Assembly (NCBI GenBank): GCA_947645535.1 | Contig: CANSDD010000021.1 | Coordinates: 1 to 18,426, forward strand | From: an uncultured Mycoplasmatota bacterium | GTDB lineage: Bacteria; Bacillota_I; Bacilli_A; RF39; UBA660 | Direction of reading: 5' to 3' | DNA length: 18,426 nucleotides | Part shown: one piece after another, positions 1 through 6,740 of the stretch | Position numbering within the stretch: the first letter of the stretch is position 1 | Layout of the letters: each line of letters opens with the position of its first letter | Translations under genes and position numbers: made by a program | Notes under the pieces: generated by a model | Seen by the model: only the letters and a program-made list of their open reading frames with translations | What the model was told of the DNA's origin: nothing | The model's database searches: none

Positions 1-62
1 TACTGGTGGTGTGAGAGGGGCAAAATAATTTAATTATTTTCCTCTACTCGATTGCATTTCAT
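1..62 (+). other. Unresolved upstream edge of the VirB4-like gene
   Basis: No frame gives an open reading through this edge into the downstream ATPase gene. In the ATPase frame there is a TGA at 12-14, then an open stretch that runs straight into the first residues before Walker A. Another frame reads TGGVRGAK and then stops at TAA 26-28. VirB4 proteins normally have several hundred residues before Walker A, so coding sequence is expected here. Either a frameshift, deletion or nonsense change separates the halves, or the sequence has an error. The window edge prevents a decision. Confidence 0.5.
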
Positions 63-1229
63 TTGGATTCTAGTAGAACAAGTCATAATGTTTCTATTGT
101 AGCTTCCACAGGCGGAGGTAAAAGTTTTACTCTAAAAAAACTAATTACAAATGCTGTAAATCAAAATGGTGTTAAGGTTTTTATTTTTGATTGTGAATCG
201 GAATATAAAAAATTAACGGAAAGGAACAATGGTGATTATATAGACTTATATTCTAAAACTGGTGGAATAATAAATCCTCTACAAGTGCGTTTCCTTCCAG
301 CCGATAATGAAGATGGAGAAAATGATATTGCTAATTGTCCGCTATCAAAACATTTAGGTTTTTTAGAGGCATTTTATAAATGTGCTTTTGAAGAAATAAG
401 TGAAAAAGAGTTAGTAGTTTTACTTGAGGAAACAGAAAAGTTATATGCAAAATTTGGAATCACTAAAAATTCTACTATATCTATGATAGAAAATATGTAT
501 GCCAATGAATTCCCAATTTTTTCTGATTTAAAAAATTTTATCAAAGAAGAAAAGGAACATATAAAAACAAAAGAAAAATTGAAAATTATTGAGCAATTAG
601 ATATTTTACTCGAAAGATTTTTGGTAGGTACAGATTCATTTTTATTTGATGGATACACCAATCTTGATTTAAATAAAAGTGATCTAATCTGTTTCAATTT
701 ACAAGAGTTATTATTTAGTGAAAATAAAAGGCTTATCAATACTCAAGTCTTAAATGTCTTAACGTTTTTGAATAATGCAATTGTAAAAAATAAGATAATC
801 AATGAACATGCAAAAAATGACAAAAAACATATTATGGTTGTTGTAGATGAGTTTCATCTTTTTATAGATGAAGATAATTTAGAAATTCTTAAAAATTTTG
901 GACAAATGGCTAGACGTTTAAGAAAATATTCTTCATCGTTTGTTTGTGCCACACAATCTGTTCGGGATTTTATTGGTTCGTCTAATATATTAAGACATGC
1001 GACAGCAATTTTTAATAATTGCCAGTATCAACTGACAGGAGTTTTAAAAGAAGATGATCTTTCAGCATACCTAGAATTATTTAAGCAAAACCCACTCACA
1101 GATACACAACGACAATTTCTATTACGAGCTAAACAAGGAGAGTTTTTATTGAATATTACAAATAAAAAGCGTGTTAGACTTTGGGTTCGAGCAACAGAAT
1201 TGGAAAGGAAACTAATGGGTGAAGATTGA
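63..1229 (+). CDS. VirB4/TraE-like conjugation ATPase, C-terminal ATPase part only
   Basis: VirB4 proteins are cytoplasmic ATPases at the base of type IV secretion channels; they power assembly and DNA transfer. The 388 residues are nearly all ATPase domain. Walker A (ASTGGGKS, residues 14-21) begins almost at the first codon and Walker B (MVVVDEFH, acidic pair D262/E263) follows. A TQSVRDF segment after Walker B is typical of VirB4. Family members are usually 600-850 residues, so the N-terminal domain is missing. The only start is a weak TTG at 63; an in-frame TGA lies at 12-14. This is either a gene broken by frameshift or deletion, or one split by the window edge. Walker A has Ala where the first Gly is usual. 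The next gene overlaps its stop by one base, so it sits in an operon with the 74-residue protein and the M23 peptidase. Family call is confident; intactness is not. Confidence 0.85.
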   Translation: MDSSRTSHNVSIVASTGGGKSFTLKKLITNAVNQNGVKVFIFDCESEYKKLTERNNGDYIDLYSKTGGIINPLQVRFLPADNEDGENDIANCPLSKHLGFLEAFYKCAFEEISEKELVVLLEETEKLYAKFGITKNSTISMIENMYANEFPIFSDLKNFIKEEKEHIKTKEKLKIIEQLDILLERFLVGTDSFLFDGYTNLDLNKSDLICFNLQELLFSENKRLINTQVLNVLTFLNNAIVKNKIINEHAKNDKKHIMVVVDEFHLFIDEDNLEILKNFGQMARRLRKYSSSFVCATQSVRDFIGSSNILRHATAIFNNCQYQLTGVLKEDDLSAYLELFKQNPLTDTQRQFLLRAKQGEFLLNITNKKRVRLWVRATELERKLMGED

Positions 1230-1453
1230 TGAAAGATAAAAGAATAGAATTTGTAGAAAATGAACCAAATAAATCTATAAAAAAAGTTTTTAAAGAAATA
1301 TATTTTGATGAGTTTGATGATCCAAGTGAAGAATTTACAGATGCCTTATATGATTTGATTCCAGAAGAGTTAATTGGAAATGAATTAAAAAAAATAAAAA
1401 ATATTAAGTCCAAACATGGAAAATTTTATAGTGTTGAAAAGATAGAAAAATGA
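1229..1453 (+). CDS. Small acidic hypothetical protein in the mating-pore operon
   Basis: This 74-residue protein has no family I recognise. It is charged, with acidic patches (YFDEFDDPSEE near residues 25-35) and a lysine-rich C-terminal part. It has no signal peptide or membrane segment, so it should be cytoplasmic. I chose ATG 1229, which overlaps the upstream TGA by one base, rather than TTG 1226; GGGTGA at 1217-1222 can serve as ribosome binding site. Its stop overlaps the M23 gene start by four bases (ATGA). Such tight coupling between a VirB4 ATPase and the cell-wall hydrolase suggests an accessory role in pore assembly, but that rests on context only. Confidence 0.7.
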   Translation: MKDKRIEFVENEPNKSIKKVFKEIYFDEFDDPSEEFTDALYDLIPEELIGNELKKIKNIKSKHGKFYSVEKIEK

Positions 1454-2298
1454 AAAAAATTACAGTAATTTTTTCTTCAGCATTTCTTTTAGTGATTGCT
1501 TTTGGAATTGCGATAATAGTTTCTTGTTTAATTTGTTTAGACTTTTTTGGAACTAATACTATAGATAGTTATGTAGAAGATAATATGGCTTATGCAGATA
1601 ATTATAAAAAAGTTTTAAATAAAAATATAGAAAATGGTTATATCCCATTGGAAAGAATTTTATATTTTTATTTAGCAAAAGATAATCTATCTTTTTCCGA
1701 AATATATAATGATAATTTGGATTTAGATTTGAAAAGAATGAAACCAATTACAGAAGTTTGTTCACAGATAAATTATAAAAATTTATCTGTTTGTTTTTCT
1801 GATGAGTTGAAATTAAGCGGACAACAAACGGAGTATCAAAATAAACCATTTGGAAAACCAGTCGATTTTTCTAAAGTAACAATTACTTCTTTTTTTATGG
1901 AGCAAAGAATTGTTTTTGGAAACTATGATGTTCATACAGCTTGGGATTTAGCTTGCCCAGCACAAACGGAAGTATATGCAGTTTGTGATGGAATAATTGA
2001 AAAAGTGTCATTTCCATATTCAGAAAATGTTACAGATATATCTGGAGGTGGAGGAAATCAAATTGTTTTAAAATGTAATGTAGAAGACAAAATATATCAA
2101 GTTACATATGCACATCTTTTTCCAAATAGTTCTACAGTAAAGGAAAATGATACTGTTAAAAAAGGACAGATTTTAGGAGGCACTGGAACAACTGGTTATT
2201 CTACTGGCAATCATTTACATTATCAAGTAAGCTCTGATAATAAAAATGTAGATGGTATGAGTTTAATTGATTTTTCAGATAATGTATATGAGCAATAG
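1450..2298 (+). CDS. Membrane-anchored M23 (LytM-type) peptidoglycan endopeptidase
   Basis: M23 enzymes are zinc metallopeptidases that cut peptide cross-bridges in peptidoglycan. In Gram-positive conjugative elements such hydrolases open the wall for the secretion channel. The 282-residue protein starts with a hydrophobic segment (about residues 5-30) that should anchor it outside the membrane. A variable linker follows, then the catalytic domain from about residue 150. The expected ligands are present: H162 and D166 (HTAWD), and H257 in HLHY (255-258); H222 in YAHL matches the usual catalytic-site histidine. The GGTGTTGYSTGNHLHY stretch is characteristic of the family. Its ATG overlaps the previous stop by four bases. 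No lysozyme-like or NlpC/P60 domain is fused, although many Tn916-type hydrolases have two domains. The gene ends just before the repeat-rich oriT candidate. Confidence 0.93.
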   Translation: MKKITVIFSSAFLLVIAFGIAIIVSCLICLDFFGTNTIDSYVEDNMAYADNYKKVLNKNIENGYIPLERILYFYLAKDNLSFSEIYNDNLDLDLKRMKPITEVCSQINYKNLSVCFSDELKLSGQQTEYQNKPFGKPVDFSKVTITSFFMEQRIVFGNYDVHTAWDLACPAQTEVYAVCDGIIEKVSFPYSENVTDISGGGGNQIVLKCNVEDKIYQVTYAHLFPNSSTVKENDTVKKGQILGGTGTTGYSTGNHLHYQVSSDNKNVDGMSLIDFSDNVYEQ

Positions 2299-2350
2299 GG
2301 AGTATTTTTTTAATTGAATTTTGATTCATTTTTTGGATATTGAAATGTCT

Positions 2351-2363
2351 GTGTCGCCACTTT
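2351..2363 (+). repeat. Repeat unit 1 of the GTGTCGCCACTTT family
   Basis: Thirteen bases exactly complementary to 2606-2618. Ten of them (TCGCCACTTT) recur directly at 2398-2407. This is a likely site for a ribbon-helix-helix protein of the relaxosome, by position only. Confidence 0.7.
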
Positions 2364-2397
2364 GAAATCATAATCTATCAAAGGTAGTCAATACAAA

Positions 2398-2416
2398 TCG
2401 CCACTTTTTCATCAAA
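2398..2416 (+). repeat. Left arm of a 19-bp perfect inverted repeat
   Basis: TCGCCACTTTTTCATCAAA matches the reverse complement of 2597-2615 with no mismatch. The arms are 180 bases apart and enclose the promoter, the small palindrome and the 8-bp inverted repeat. A perfect match of this length is unlikely by chance even in AT-rich DNA. Confidence 0.85.
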
Positions 2417-2442
2417 CTGTCAATGATTATAATGCTTTTATA

Positions 2443-2471
2443 TTGATGAGCGTCAAATTTTATGGTATAGT
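2443..2471 (+). promoter_or_regulatory. Sigma-A-type promoter inside the oriT candidate
   Basis: A -35 element TTGATG (2443-2448) and a -10 element TATAGT (2466-2471) are separated by 17 bases. TG at 2463-2464 extends the -10. Transcription would begin near 2478, inside the 2476-2495 palindrome, and run into the relaxosome genes. Repeats on both sides suggest autoregulation by the small DNA-binding proteins encoded downstream, which is inference. Confidence 0.6.
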
Positions 2472-2475
2472 CGTC

Positions 2476-2495
2476 ATTTTTGCAAGTGCAAAAAT
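2476..2495. repeat. 9-bp palindrome with two-base loop in the oriT candidate
   Basis: ATTTTTGCA-AG-TGCAAAAAT is a perfect inverted repeat. It could act as a DNA hairpin recognised by the relaxase, as an operator, or as the 5' end hairpin of the transcript from the 2443-2471 promoter. It is not an intrinsic terminator, because no T-run follows on the plus strand. Confidence 0.75.
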
Positions 2496-2501
2496 AGAAA
2501 A

Positions 2502-2553
2502 GACACCACGTGAAAGCCTGTTTTTATAAAATAAAATTAGGATTAGTGGTGTC
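2502..2553. repeat. 8-bp inverted repeat GACACCAC/GTGGTGTC, 36-base spacer
   Basis: The arms at 2502-2509 and 2546-2553 are exact complements. The spacer is AT-rich apart from GCCTG near 2516-2520. An inverted repeat close to an AT-rich spacer is typical of relaxase recognition regions. The nick position is not determined. Confidence 0.6.
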
Positions 2554-2596
2554 CAATGCTTATGCCCATTAAAAAATATGTAGTGTTTTTTTTAGA

Positions 2597-2618
2597 TTTG
2601 ATGAAAAAGTGGCGACAC
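2597..2618 (-). repeat. Right arm of the inverted repeats
   Basis: This stretch carries the reverse complement of both left repeats: 2597-2615 matches 2398-2416, and 2606-2618 matches 2351-2363. It ends 40 bases before the first relaxosome gene, where a protein bound to it could control translation or transcription of that gene. Confidence 0.85.
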
Positions 2619-2657
2619 AATAATTCTAATTTATGTATATAAGGGGGTTTACTGAAA

Positions 2658-2837
2658 ATGGAAGTTACACGTTTTACATTTAGAATTCCAAAGTATTTAA
2701 TTGCTAAAGTTAGAATTTTGGCAGAACAAAATAATATCAGTGTGAATAGACAATTGATTGAACTTATAGAATTTGGAATTAAATATTTTTTAGAAAAAAC
2801 CAATGAGTTTGAAATGGTTAAATTAAAAAAAGAATAA
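2658..2837 (+). CDS. Small Arc/CopG-like ribbon-helix-helix DNA-binding protein
   Basis: This 59-residue protein begins with a short strand-like segment, VTRFTFRIP (residues 3-11), followed by two predicted helices: KYLIAKVRILAEQNN, then ISVNRQLIELIEFGIKYFL. That order and size match Arc-type ribbon-helix-helix repressors, which bind DNA as dimers through the paired strands. The start at ATG 2658 is supported by GGGGG at 2643-2647. It is the first gene after the repeat-rich region, so it is a natural candidate to bind the TCGCCACTTT repeats. That binding could either repress the operon or shape the oriT for the relaxase. The gene is short and easily missed. It has a different sequence from the second ribbon-helix-helix protein at 3201-3572. 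Confidence 0.8.
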   Translation: MEVTRFTFRIPKYLIAKVRILAEQNNISVNRQLIELIEFGIKYFLEKTNEFEMVKLKKE

Positions 2838-2857
2838 GAGATTACAGGGGGGAGAAT

Positions 2858-3211
2858 ATGAAGAAGATAAAAACAAGCGTCACATATCCACAAAGAATTT
2901 TTACAGAAAGTGAAATAGAAAAATTATTAAAAAATAAAAATATTTTAGGTATAAGATATCAAAGAGAAATTATATATTCTGGAATTTTCAAATTATGGGC
3001 AGTTCAAGAAAAAATGAAATATCCTAATAAGTCAGCAAGGCAAATCTTTGAAGAGGCTGATTTTGATATGGATATACTTGATGAGAAAACTCCTCAGCGA
3101 CGTCTTAACGCTTGGGTAAAAAAATATAATAAGTTTGGAGCAGAGTATTTTCAGGATTTGGCTAATAAATATTACTATACTTCTTTAATGGGTGATGAAA
3201 ATGATAGATGA
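2858..3211 (+). CDS. Helix-turn-helix (transposase-type fold) protein of the relaxosome operon
   Basis: The 117-residue protein has an HTH-like central region. SARQIFEEADFDMDIL (about residues 59-74) is followed by KTPQRRLNAWVKKYNKFG, a pattern seen in HTH segments related to the OrfA part of IS3-family transposases. No catalytic domain is present, so it is not a transposase. The start at ATG 2858 follows a strong GGGGGGAG at 2846-2853. The gene lies between two ribbon-helix-helix genes and overlaps the second one. A DNA-binding accessory or regulatory role is the natural inference. I do not recognise a named family beyond the HTH. Confidence 0.75.
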   Translation: MKKIKTSVTYPQRIFTESEIEKLLKNKNILGIRYQREIIYSGIFKLWAVQEKMKYPNKSARQIFEEADFDMDILDEKTPQRRLNAWVKKYNKFGAEYFQDLANKYYYTSLMGDENDR

Positions 3212-3572
3212 AAAATACAAAAGAAGAACGATACGGTTATCTCCATTTGTTGATAAGGAATTGCTTGCTGTTGCAAACAAAAATAATATTTCAGCCAATA
3301 AATTGGTTTCAGAAATTATTATGTATTATATCAATGAATTAGATAGAGTAAATAATGTTAGTAATGTAGCAACAATTCTCAATAGTTTGGAAAATTTACA
3401 AAATAATGTGAATGATTTACAGAAAAAGTATAATTGGTTAAATACTCTTACAAAACAAATTTTTATCAATTCAGGATTTGCTAGAAATCGGGATGAGAAA
3501 GAAGATGCTGCTTTTCAAGACTTTTTAGATAAGAAATATAAAAATAAATATGAAAAAAACTACAACGCCTAA
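3201..3572 (+). CDS. Ribbon-helix-helix / MobC-like relaxosome accessory protein
   Basis: The N-terminus RRTIRLSPFVDKELLAVANK continues into NISANKLVSEIIMYYINEL, a ribbon-helix-helix fold (residues about 8-45). A likely coiled coil follows (about 55-85), then a charged tail. This matches MobC-type accessory proteins, which bind oriT and help the relaxase open and nick the DNA. Starts are possible at GTG 3192, ATG 3195 and ATG 3201. I chose 3201 because GGGTG at 3190-3194 is correctly spaced from it; this gives 123 residues and an 11-base overlap with the HTH gene. The gene runs 23 bases into the relaxase gene, which suggests coupled translation and a matched stoichiometry. The specific MobC label is inferred from context. 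Confidence 0.78.
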   Translation: MIDEKYKRRTIRLSPFVDKELLAVANKNNISANKLVSEIIMYYINELDRVNNVSNVATILNSLENLQNNVNDLQKKYNWLNTLTKQIFINSGFARNRDEKEDAAFQDFLDKKYKNKYEKNYNA

Positions 3573-4902
3573 AATTATTTTTACTTGTAAATTCCGTTTT
3601 GCTTTAAATAATCCAGATAATCCTTTTAAAAACCAATCATATAAAAAATTTTTGAAAGAAGACGTAGAAGTAATGACAGGCTATTATCAGGATCGTAAAA
3701 AAGAAGTAATAGGAATGATTGATTATTATACTGGTAGCAAGCAAGAGCGTTTAGTAAATTTAGTTTTGGAAAATGGAAATTATGCCACTAAACAAGAACA
3801 AGAAAAATTAAAAAACCAAATGATTAAGGCGACTATAAACTCTAATTTATATAAAAGTGTTGTGAGCTTTGATACAGAGTGGCTTACTCAAACAATTAAA
3901 ATAAGAGATTTAGAAAAGCTAATTGCAACAGAAGTAATGCCCAAATTTTTAAAACGGTGTGGATTTGTAGATACTAAAAAAATGAGATATTGTTTTTCTA
4001 TGCATGGTAATACAAAACATTTGCATTTTCATATGGCTTTTGTAGAGTTAAAGCCTAATCATATCAATAGAGATGGTAAAGTTTTATATCGTAGGCTTGG
4101 TATGATAACAGAAGAAGAAAAAAATTTTTTTAAAAAAGAACTTTTAATTGCTATTGAGAGAAAATCAATAATGAAACCATTACTTACAGAAGTGAACAAA
4201 GATATTGAAGAACTAAAAAAATATTTTAATCCGAATGATAAGAATTTTATTTTAAAAGATATAAATAATATTCGCATGGAAGAAAAGATTATAAAATTAG
4301 GTTTTTTAGTAGAACAATATCGAAGTGATAAAAGTTGTAAGAAAGTAAAATATGGATCTATTAAAAATAATGAACTGGGCAAAGAAATAAAAAGAATTAC
4401 AAAAGAAATAAAGGATGACTTGTTTTATAATAAAGGATCAGATTTGTATAAGCAACGCTTAAAAGTAAGTGAAAATTTGAAAAATTTAAATAATTATTAT
4501 GATGAATTAAATAAACAAAATCATATTGAAGCTAAAATTAAAAATAATAAACTTGTTATGTCTAAAAATGAATATGTGGAAAGTTATATACTTAATTCTA
4601 TTGTGAACCATGCATTATTTAAAACAAATAAATTACAAAATATTGTTAAAACGAGAGGAACTGTAAATAAAATAACTTTGGATGATTTGTTACAAGAACT
4701 TGCCTATGAGAAATCACAGAATTATAAAAATAAAAATGTAAAATTGATACTTCTAAAAAATAGCTTTTGTGGAAAAAGAAAATCACAAAAATATAGATTA
4801 AGTTATGAGATGACACAAGCTATAAAAAATATAAATGATGAAATGGAGAAATATGCCGAAGATTTCCATAAGTTATTTGTTAATGAAGATTATCATAAAT
4901 AA
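3550..4902 (+). CDS. MobP-type (probably MobP2-like) conjugative relaxase
   Basis: Relaxases nick oriT and stay covalently bound to the 5' end through a tyrosine. The 450-residue protein has the metal-binding histidine motif HGNTKHLHFH (H152, H157, H159, H161). It is preceded by YKSVVSFDTEWL (about 101-112), which resembles the strand before the active site in MobP2-type enzymes. The nicking tyrosine is probably among Y45/Y46 (TGYYQDR) or Y59/Y60 (MIDYYTG); I cannot choose. After about residue 200 the protein is lysine- and asparagine-rich with long predicted helices. No helicase or primase domain is fused. Its start overlaps the accessory gene by 23 bases. The sequence is well diverged from textbook relaxases, so the MobP2 subfamily is less certain than the relaxase call. 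Confidence 0.88.
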   Translation: MKKTTTPKIIFTCKFRFALNNPDNPFKNQSYKKFLKEDVEVMTGYYQDRKKEVIGMIDYYTGSKQERLVNLVLENGNYATKQEQEKLKNQMIKATINSNLYKSVVSFDTEWLTQTIKIRDLEKLIATEVMPKFLKRCGFVDTKKMRYCFSMHGNTKHLHFHMAFVELKPNHINRDGKVLYRRLGMITEEEKNFFKKELLIAIERKSIMKPLLTEVNKDIEELKKYFNPNDKNFILKDINNIRMEEKIIKLGFLVEQYRSDKSCKKVKYGSIKNNELGKEIKRITKEIKDDLFYNKGSDLYKQRLKVSENLKNLNNYYDELNKQNHIEAKIKNNKLVMSKNEYVESYILNSIVNHALFKTNKLQNIVKTRGTVNKITLDDLLQELAYEKSQNYKNKNVKLILLKNSFCGKRKSQKYRLSYEMTQAIKNINDEMEKYAEDFHKLFVNEDYHK

Positions 4903-4931
4903 ATATTTTAATATTAAAAGGGGGAATGATT

Positions 4932-5531
4932 ATGAGAATATTTTGCACAAGTGTGGAAGAGAGTATACACAAAGATGAAATTTATAATAAAGCAAAAAAA
5001 GTTTTTAAAAAATATCATGTTGTAGTAATACCTAATAAATATGCAACAGAAAAGGGACGAGAAGAAGTTTTGGCTTATTCTAGGAAATATCATGAAGAAA
5101 ATAGAGAATGGGAAAGGTTCAAAAATAACAAAAGACGTCATTTAAATAGAATTGAAAAATCAAAAAAAGAAGGATTGATAGAGGATGGCAAAAGTTTTAA
5201 TAAGTTGATAATTGATCTTTCAAATAATGTATCAGAATATTATGAAAATTTAAAAAATGATGAAGCTGGTATTTTTGATGAAACAATAAATAGTCGAGTT
5301 AATGATATAACTATTTCTAATATGAGTGAAAGTATTTCTTGTTATACAAACGATAATGCTATCAATAAAAAAATAGTAGATAATATGTGGAAGCATATAG
5401 AAAATTCAAGATTTCCTAGTTTATCAAAAGATGATATTTTAAGAGAAACCGCTAAGGTTGTAATAAAATCATTAAAGCAAATAAGGAAAGAGCAAGATAA
5501 ATTGAAGGAAGAAAATACTTATGGTAAATAA
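4932..5531 (+). CDS. Unrecognised charged protein between relaxase and coupling genes
   Basis: I do not recognise this 199-residue protein. The first 40 residues have an alternating hydrophobic pattern (MRIFCTSV, then YHVVVIPNKYATEKGREEV) that could form a small alpha/beta fold. Residues 45-90 are very rich in K, R and E and probably helical. The C-terminus (about 165-199) looks like another charged helix. There is no signal peptide or membrane segment. I chose ATG 4932 over ATG 4926 because GGGGG at 4920-4924 is seven bases from the former and only one base from the latter. It overlaps the next unknown gene by 11 bases, so the two are probably translated together. A relaxosome or regulatory role is possible only from position. 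Confidence 0.75.
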   Translation: MRIFCTSVEESIHKDEIYNKAKKVFKKYHVVVIPNKYATEKGREEVLAYSRKYHEENREWERFKNNKRRHLNRIEKSKKEGLIEDGKSFNKLIIDLSNNVSEYYENLKNDEAGIFDETINSRVNDITISNMSESISCYTNDNAINKKIVDNMWKHIENSRFPSLSKDDILRETAKVVIKSLKQIRKEQDKLKEENTYGK

Positions 5532-6729
5532 AAAAATGTTAGAAGAATTTAAAAATTTAGCACCTTATGTTAAAGATAATTTATATTACTTTTTAGCATT
5601 TCGTAGTTGCTATAACTACGATCCAAATATATCTGATGAGTTGGTAATGCGAGTGGTTGATTTATCTTATGAGTGCTGGATGAAAGATAATAATAATGTG
5701 AATATAGATTGCTATGCTGATTATATTTTGGAAGCAATTTATGAGTATAATGGAAAGATTGAACAAATCGAAGAAAAAGACCCAGAAGATATAGTTGAAT
5801 TATATACAAAAGAAAGGTCAGCAAAAGAATTATTATTATATAATACTGAATATTTAGAATATTGCTTTACAACTATAGATAATGAAAAATATTATTCATC
5901 TGATGATGGATTTTTTATTTTAAATAAAGATGGGTACAAAATTAAAGAGCCACATCCAATAGACTATGCTCCGGAAATATTTTTTAATTTATTAAAAGAC
6001 AATCAAATAAAAGATATTTCTATTAGAATGCACTATAATATCCGTTGTATGATGAAAGATCAATTTAGTGATGAAGAGTATGAATTATATAAGGATGGAA
6101 TAACTAATTATAAAGAATATTGCGAAAAAAATTATATTACCAGTAGAGTTATTTTGGAATCAACTGGACTAGATGAAGATATTGATTTTTTTGATATAGA
6201 TAAAGAATACTCAAATGCTAATAAATTAACAAAAATGCAAAATTCATTTAAAAAGTCGAAAATGAATGGATTTGAAAATTATGTATATGTATCTTCATTA
6301 ACTAATGGAACAGATTATTATTTTGATGATAAAAATAATAACAATTATGTTGCTATTGATAAAAATGGTATTTTGAAAAAAATAGATAATAAGCCTTATT
6401 TTTTACTAAATGAATTACATAATAGGGAAGACGATTTTATTTATATCTCTAAATCGGAATTAAAAAGAATTAAAGATAATTTAAGAGAGGATTATGAAGA
6501 ATCTTCTTTGAGAGGAAAACTGAATTGTGTAGAAAAATATAGTATGTCATCATTGAAAAAATTTTCTGATTATATTAAAAATAAAGAAATTGATATATTG
6601 AAAAACGATATTGCTATAGATATATATGTTGGAACAAAAGTTTATCAATATGAGAAACTAGGGGAAACAATAAAAGTAGCAAAGCAACAAAAACAATTAA
6701 AAAAAGCAGAAAAGGAACAAGAGTTTTAA
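5521..6729 (+). CDS. Unrecognised 402-residue acidic protein
   Basis: No known family is evident. The protein is rich in D, E, Y and N, with no membrane segment or signal peptide, so it is likely cytoplasmic. YSSDDGFFILNKDGYKI (about 121-137) and NYVAIDKNGILKKIDNKPYF (about 277-296) resemble each other: each has an N/D-K-(D/N)-G turn after an aromatic or acidic stretch, which may mark two related small beta modules. The C-terminal 30 residues form a charged helix (KVAKQQKQLKKAEKEQEF). It overlaps the preceding gene by 11 bases. The structured element at 6741-6850 begins 12 bases after its stop. Function is unknown; candidates such as host takeover or anti-defence would be speculation. Confidence 0.72.
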   Translation: MVNKKMLEEFKNLAPYVKDNLYYFLAFRSCYNYDPNISDELVMRVVDLSYECWMKDNNNVNIDCYADYILEAIYEYNGKIEQIEEKDPEDIVELYTKERSAKELLLYNTEYLEYCFTTIDNEKYYSSDDGFFILNKDGYKIKEPHPIDYAPEIFFNLLKDNQIKDISIRMHYNIRCMMKDQFSDEEYELYKDGITNYKEYCEKNYITSRVILESTGLDEDIDFFDIDKEYSNANKLTKMQNSFKKSKMNGFENYVYVSSLTNGTDYYFDDKNNNNYVAIDKNGILKKIDNKPYFLLNELHNREDDFIYISKSELKRIKDNLREDYEESSLRGKLNCVEKYSMSSLKKFSDYIKNKEIDILKNDIAIDIYVGTKVYQYEKLGETIKVAKQQKQLKKAEKEQEF

Positions 6730-6740
6730 TCAAAGATCTG

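Larger units (their letters stand above)
2299..2657. other. Candidate oriT / relaxosome control region
   Basis: This 359-base gap between the pore cluster and the relaxosome genes is dense in symmetry. TCGCCACTTTTTCATCAAA (2398-2416) is the exact reverse complement of 2597-2615. GTGTCGCCACTTT (2351-2363) is the exact reverse complement of 2606-2618 and shares ten bases directly with 2398-2407. Between them lie a 9-bp palindrome with a two-base loop (2476-2495) and an 8-bp inverted repeat GACACCAC/GTGGTGTC (2502-2509, 2546-2553). Inverted repeats beside mobilisation genes are the usual form of an oriT. A nick cannot be placed; GCCTG|T at 2516-2521 loosely resembles MobP nick sites (ATCCTG), as does AATCCT on the other strand. 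The oriT assignment is inference. Confidence 0.6.

Noticed and set aside
12..14. TGA read as tryptophan (alternative genetic code) to extend VirB4
   Set aside because: Several genes end in TGA with tight overlaps to the next start (1227-1229, 1451-1453, 10094-10096), and TGG is used for tryptophan.
374..739. 121-residue minus-strand open frame in the VirB4 gene
   Set aside because: It is antisense to conserved ATPase sequence and its serine, phenylalanine and leucine richness is typical of a reverse-frame shadow in AT-rich DNA.
2299..2657. tRNA gene or attachment site in the non-coding gap
   Set aside because: No cloverleaf and no duplicated core site were found; the repeats are inverted and match an oriT or operator arrangement better.
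2543..2893. 116-residue minus-strand open frame over the oriT region
   Set aside because: It lies opposite the ribbon-helix-helix gene and the repeats, has a low-complexity shadow-like composition, and lacks a recognisable domain.
2858..3211. Transposase OrfA fragment of an IS3-type element
   Set aside because: No catalytic DDE partner, no terminal repeats, and the gene is cleanly embedded with its own strong ribosome binding site and an overlap with the next gene.
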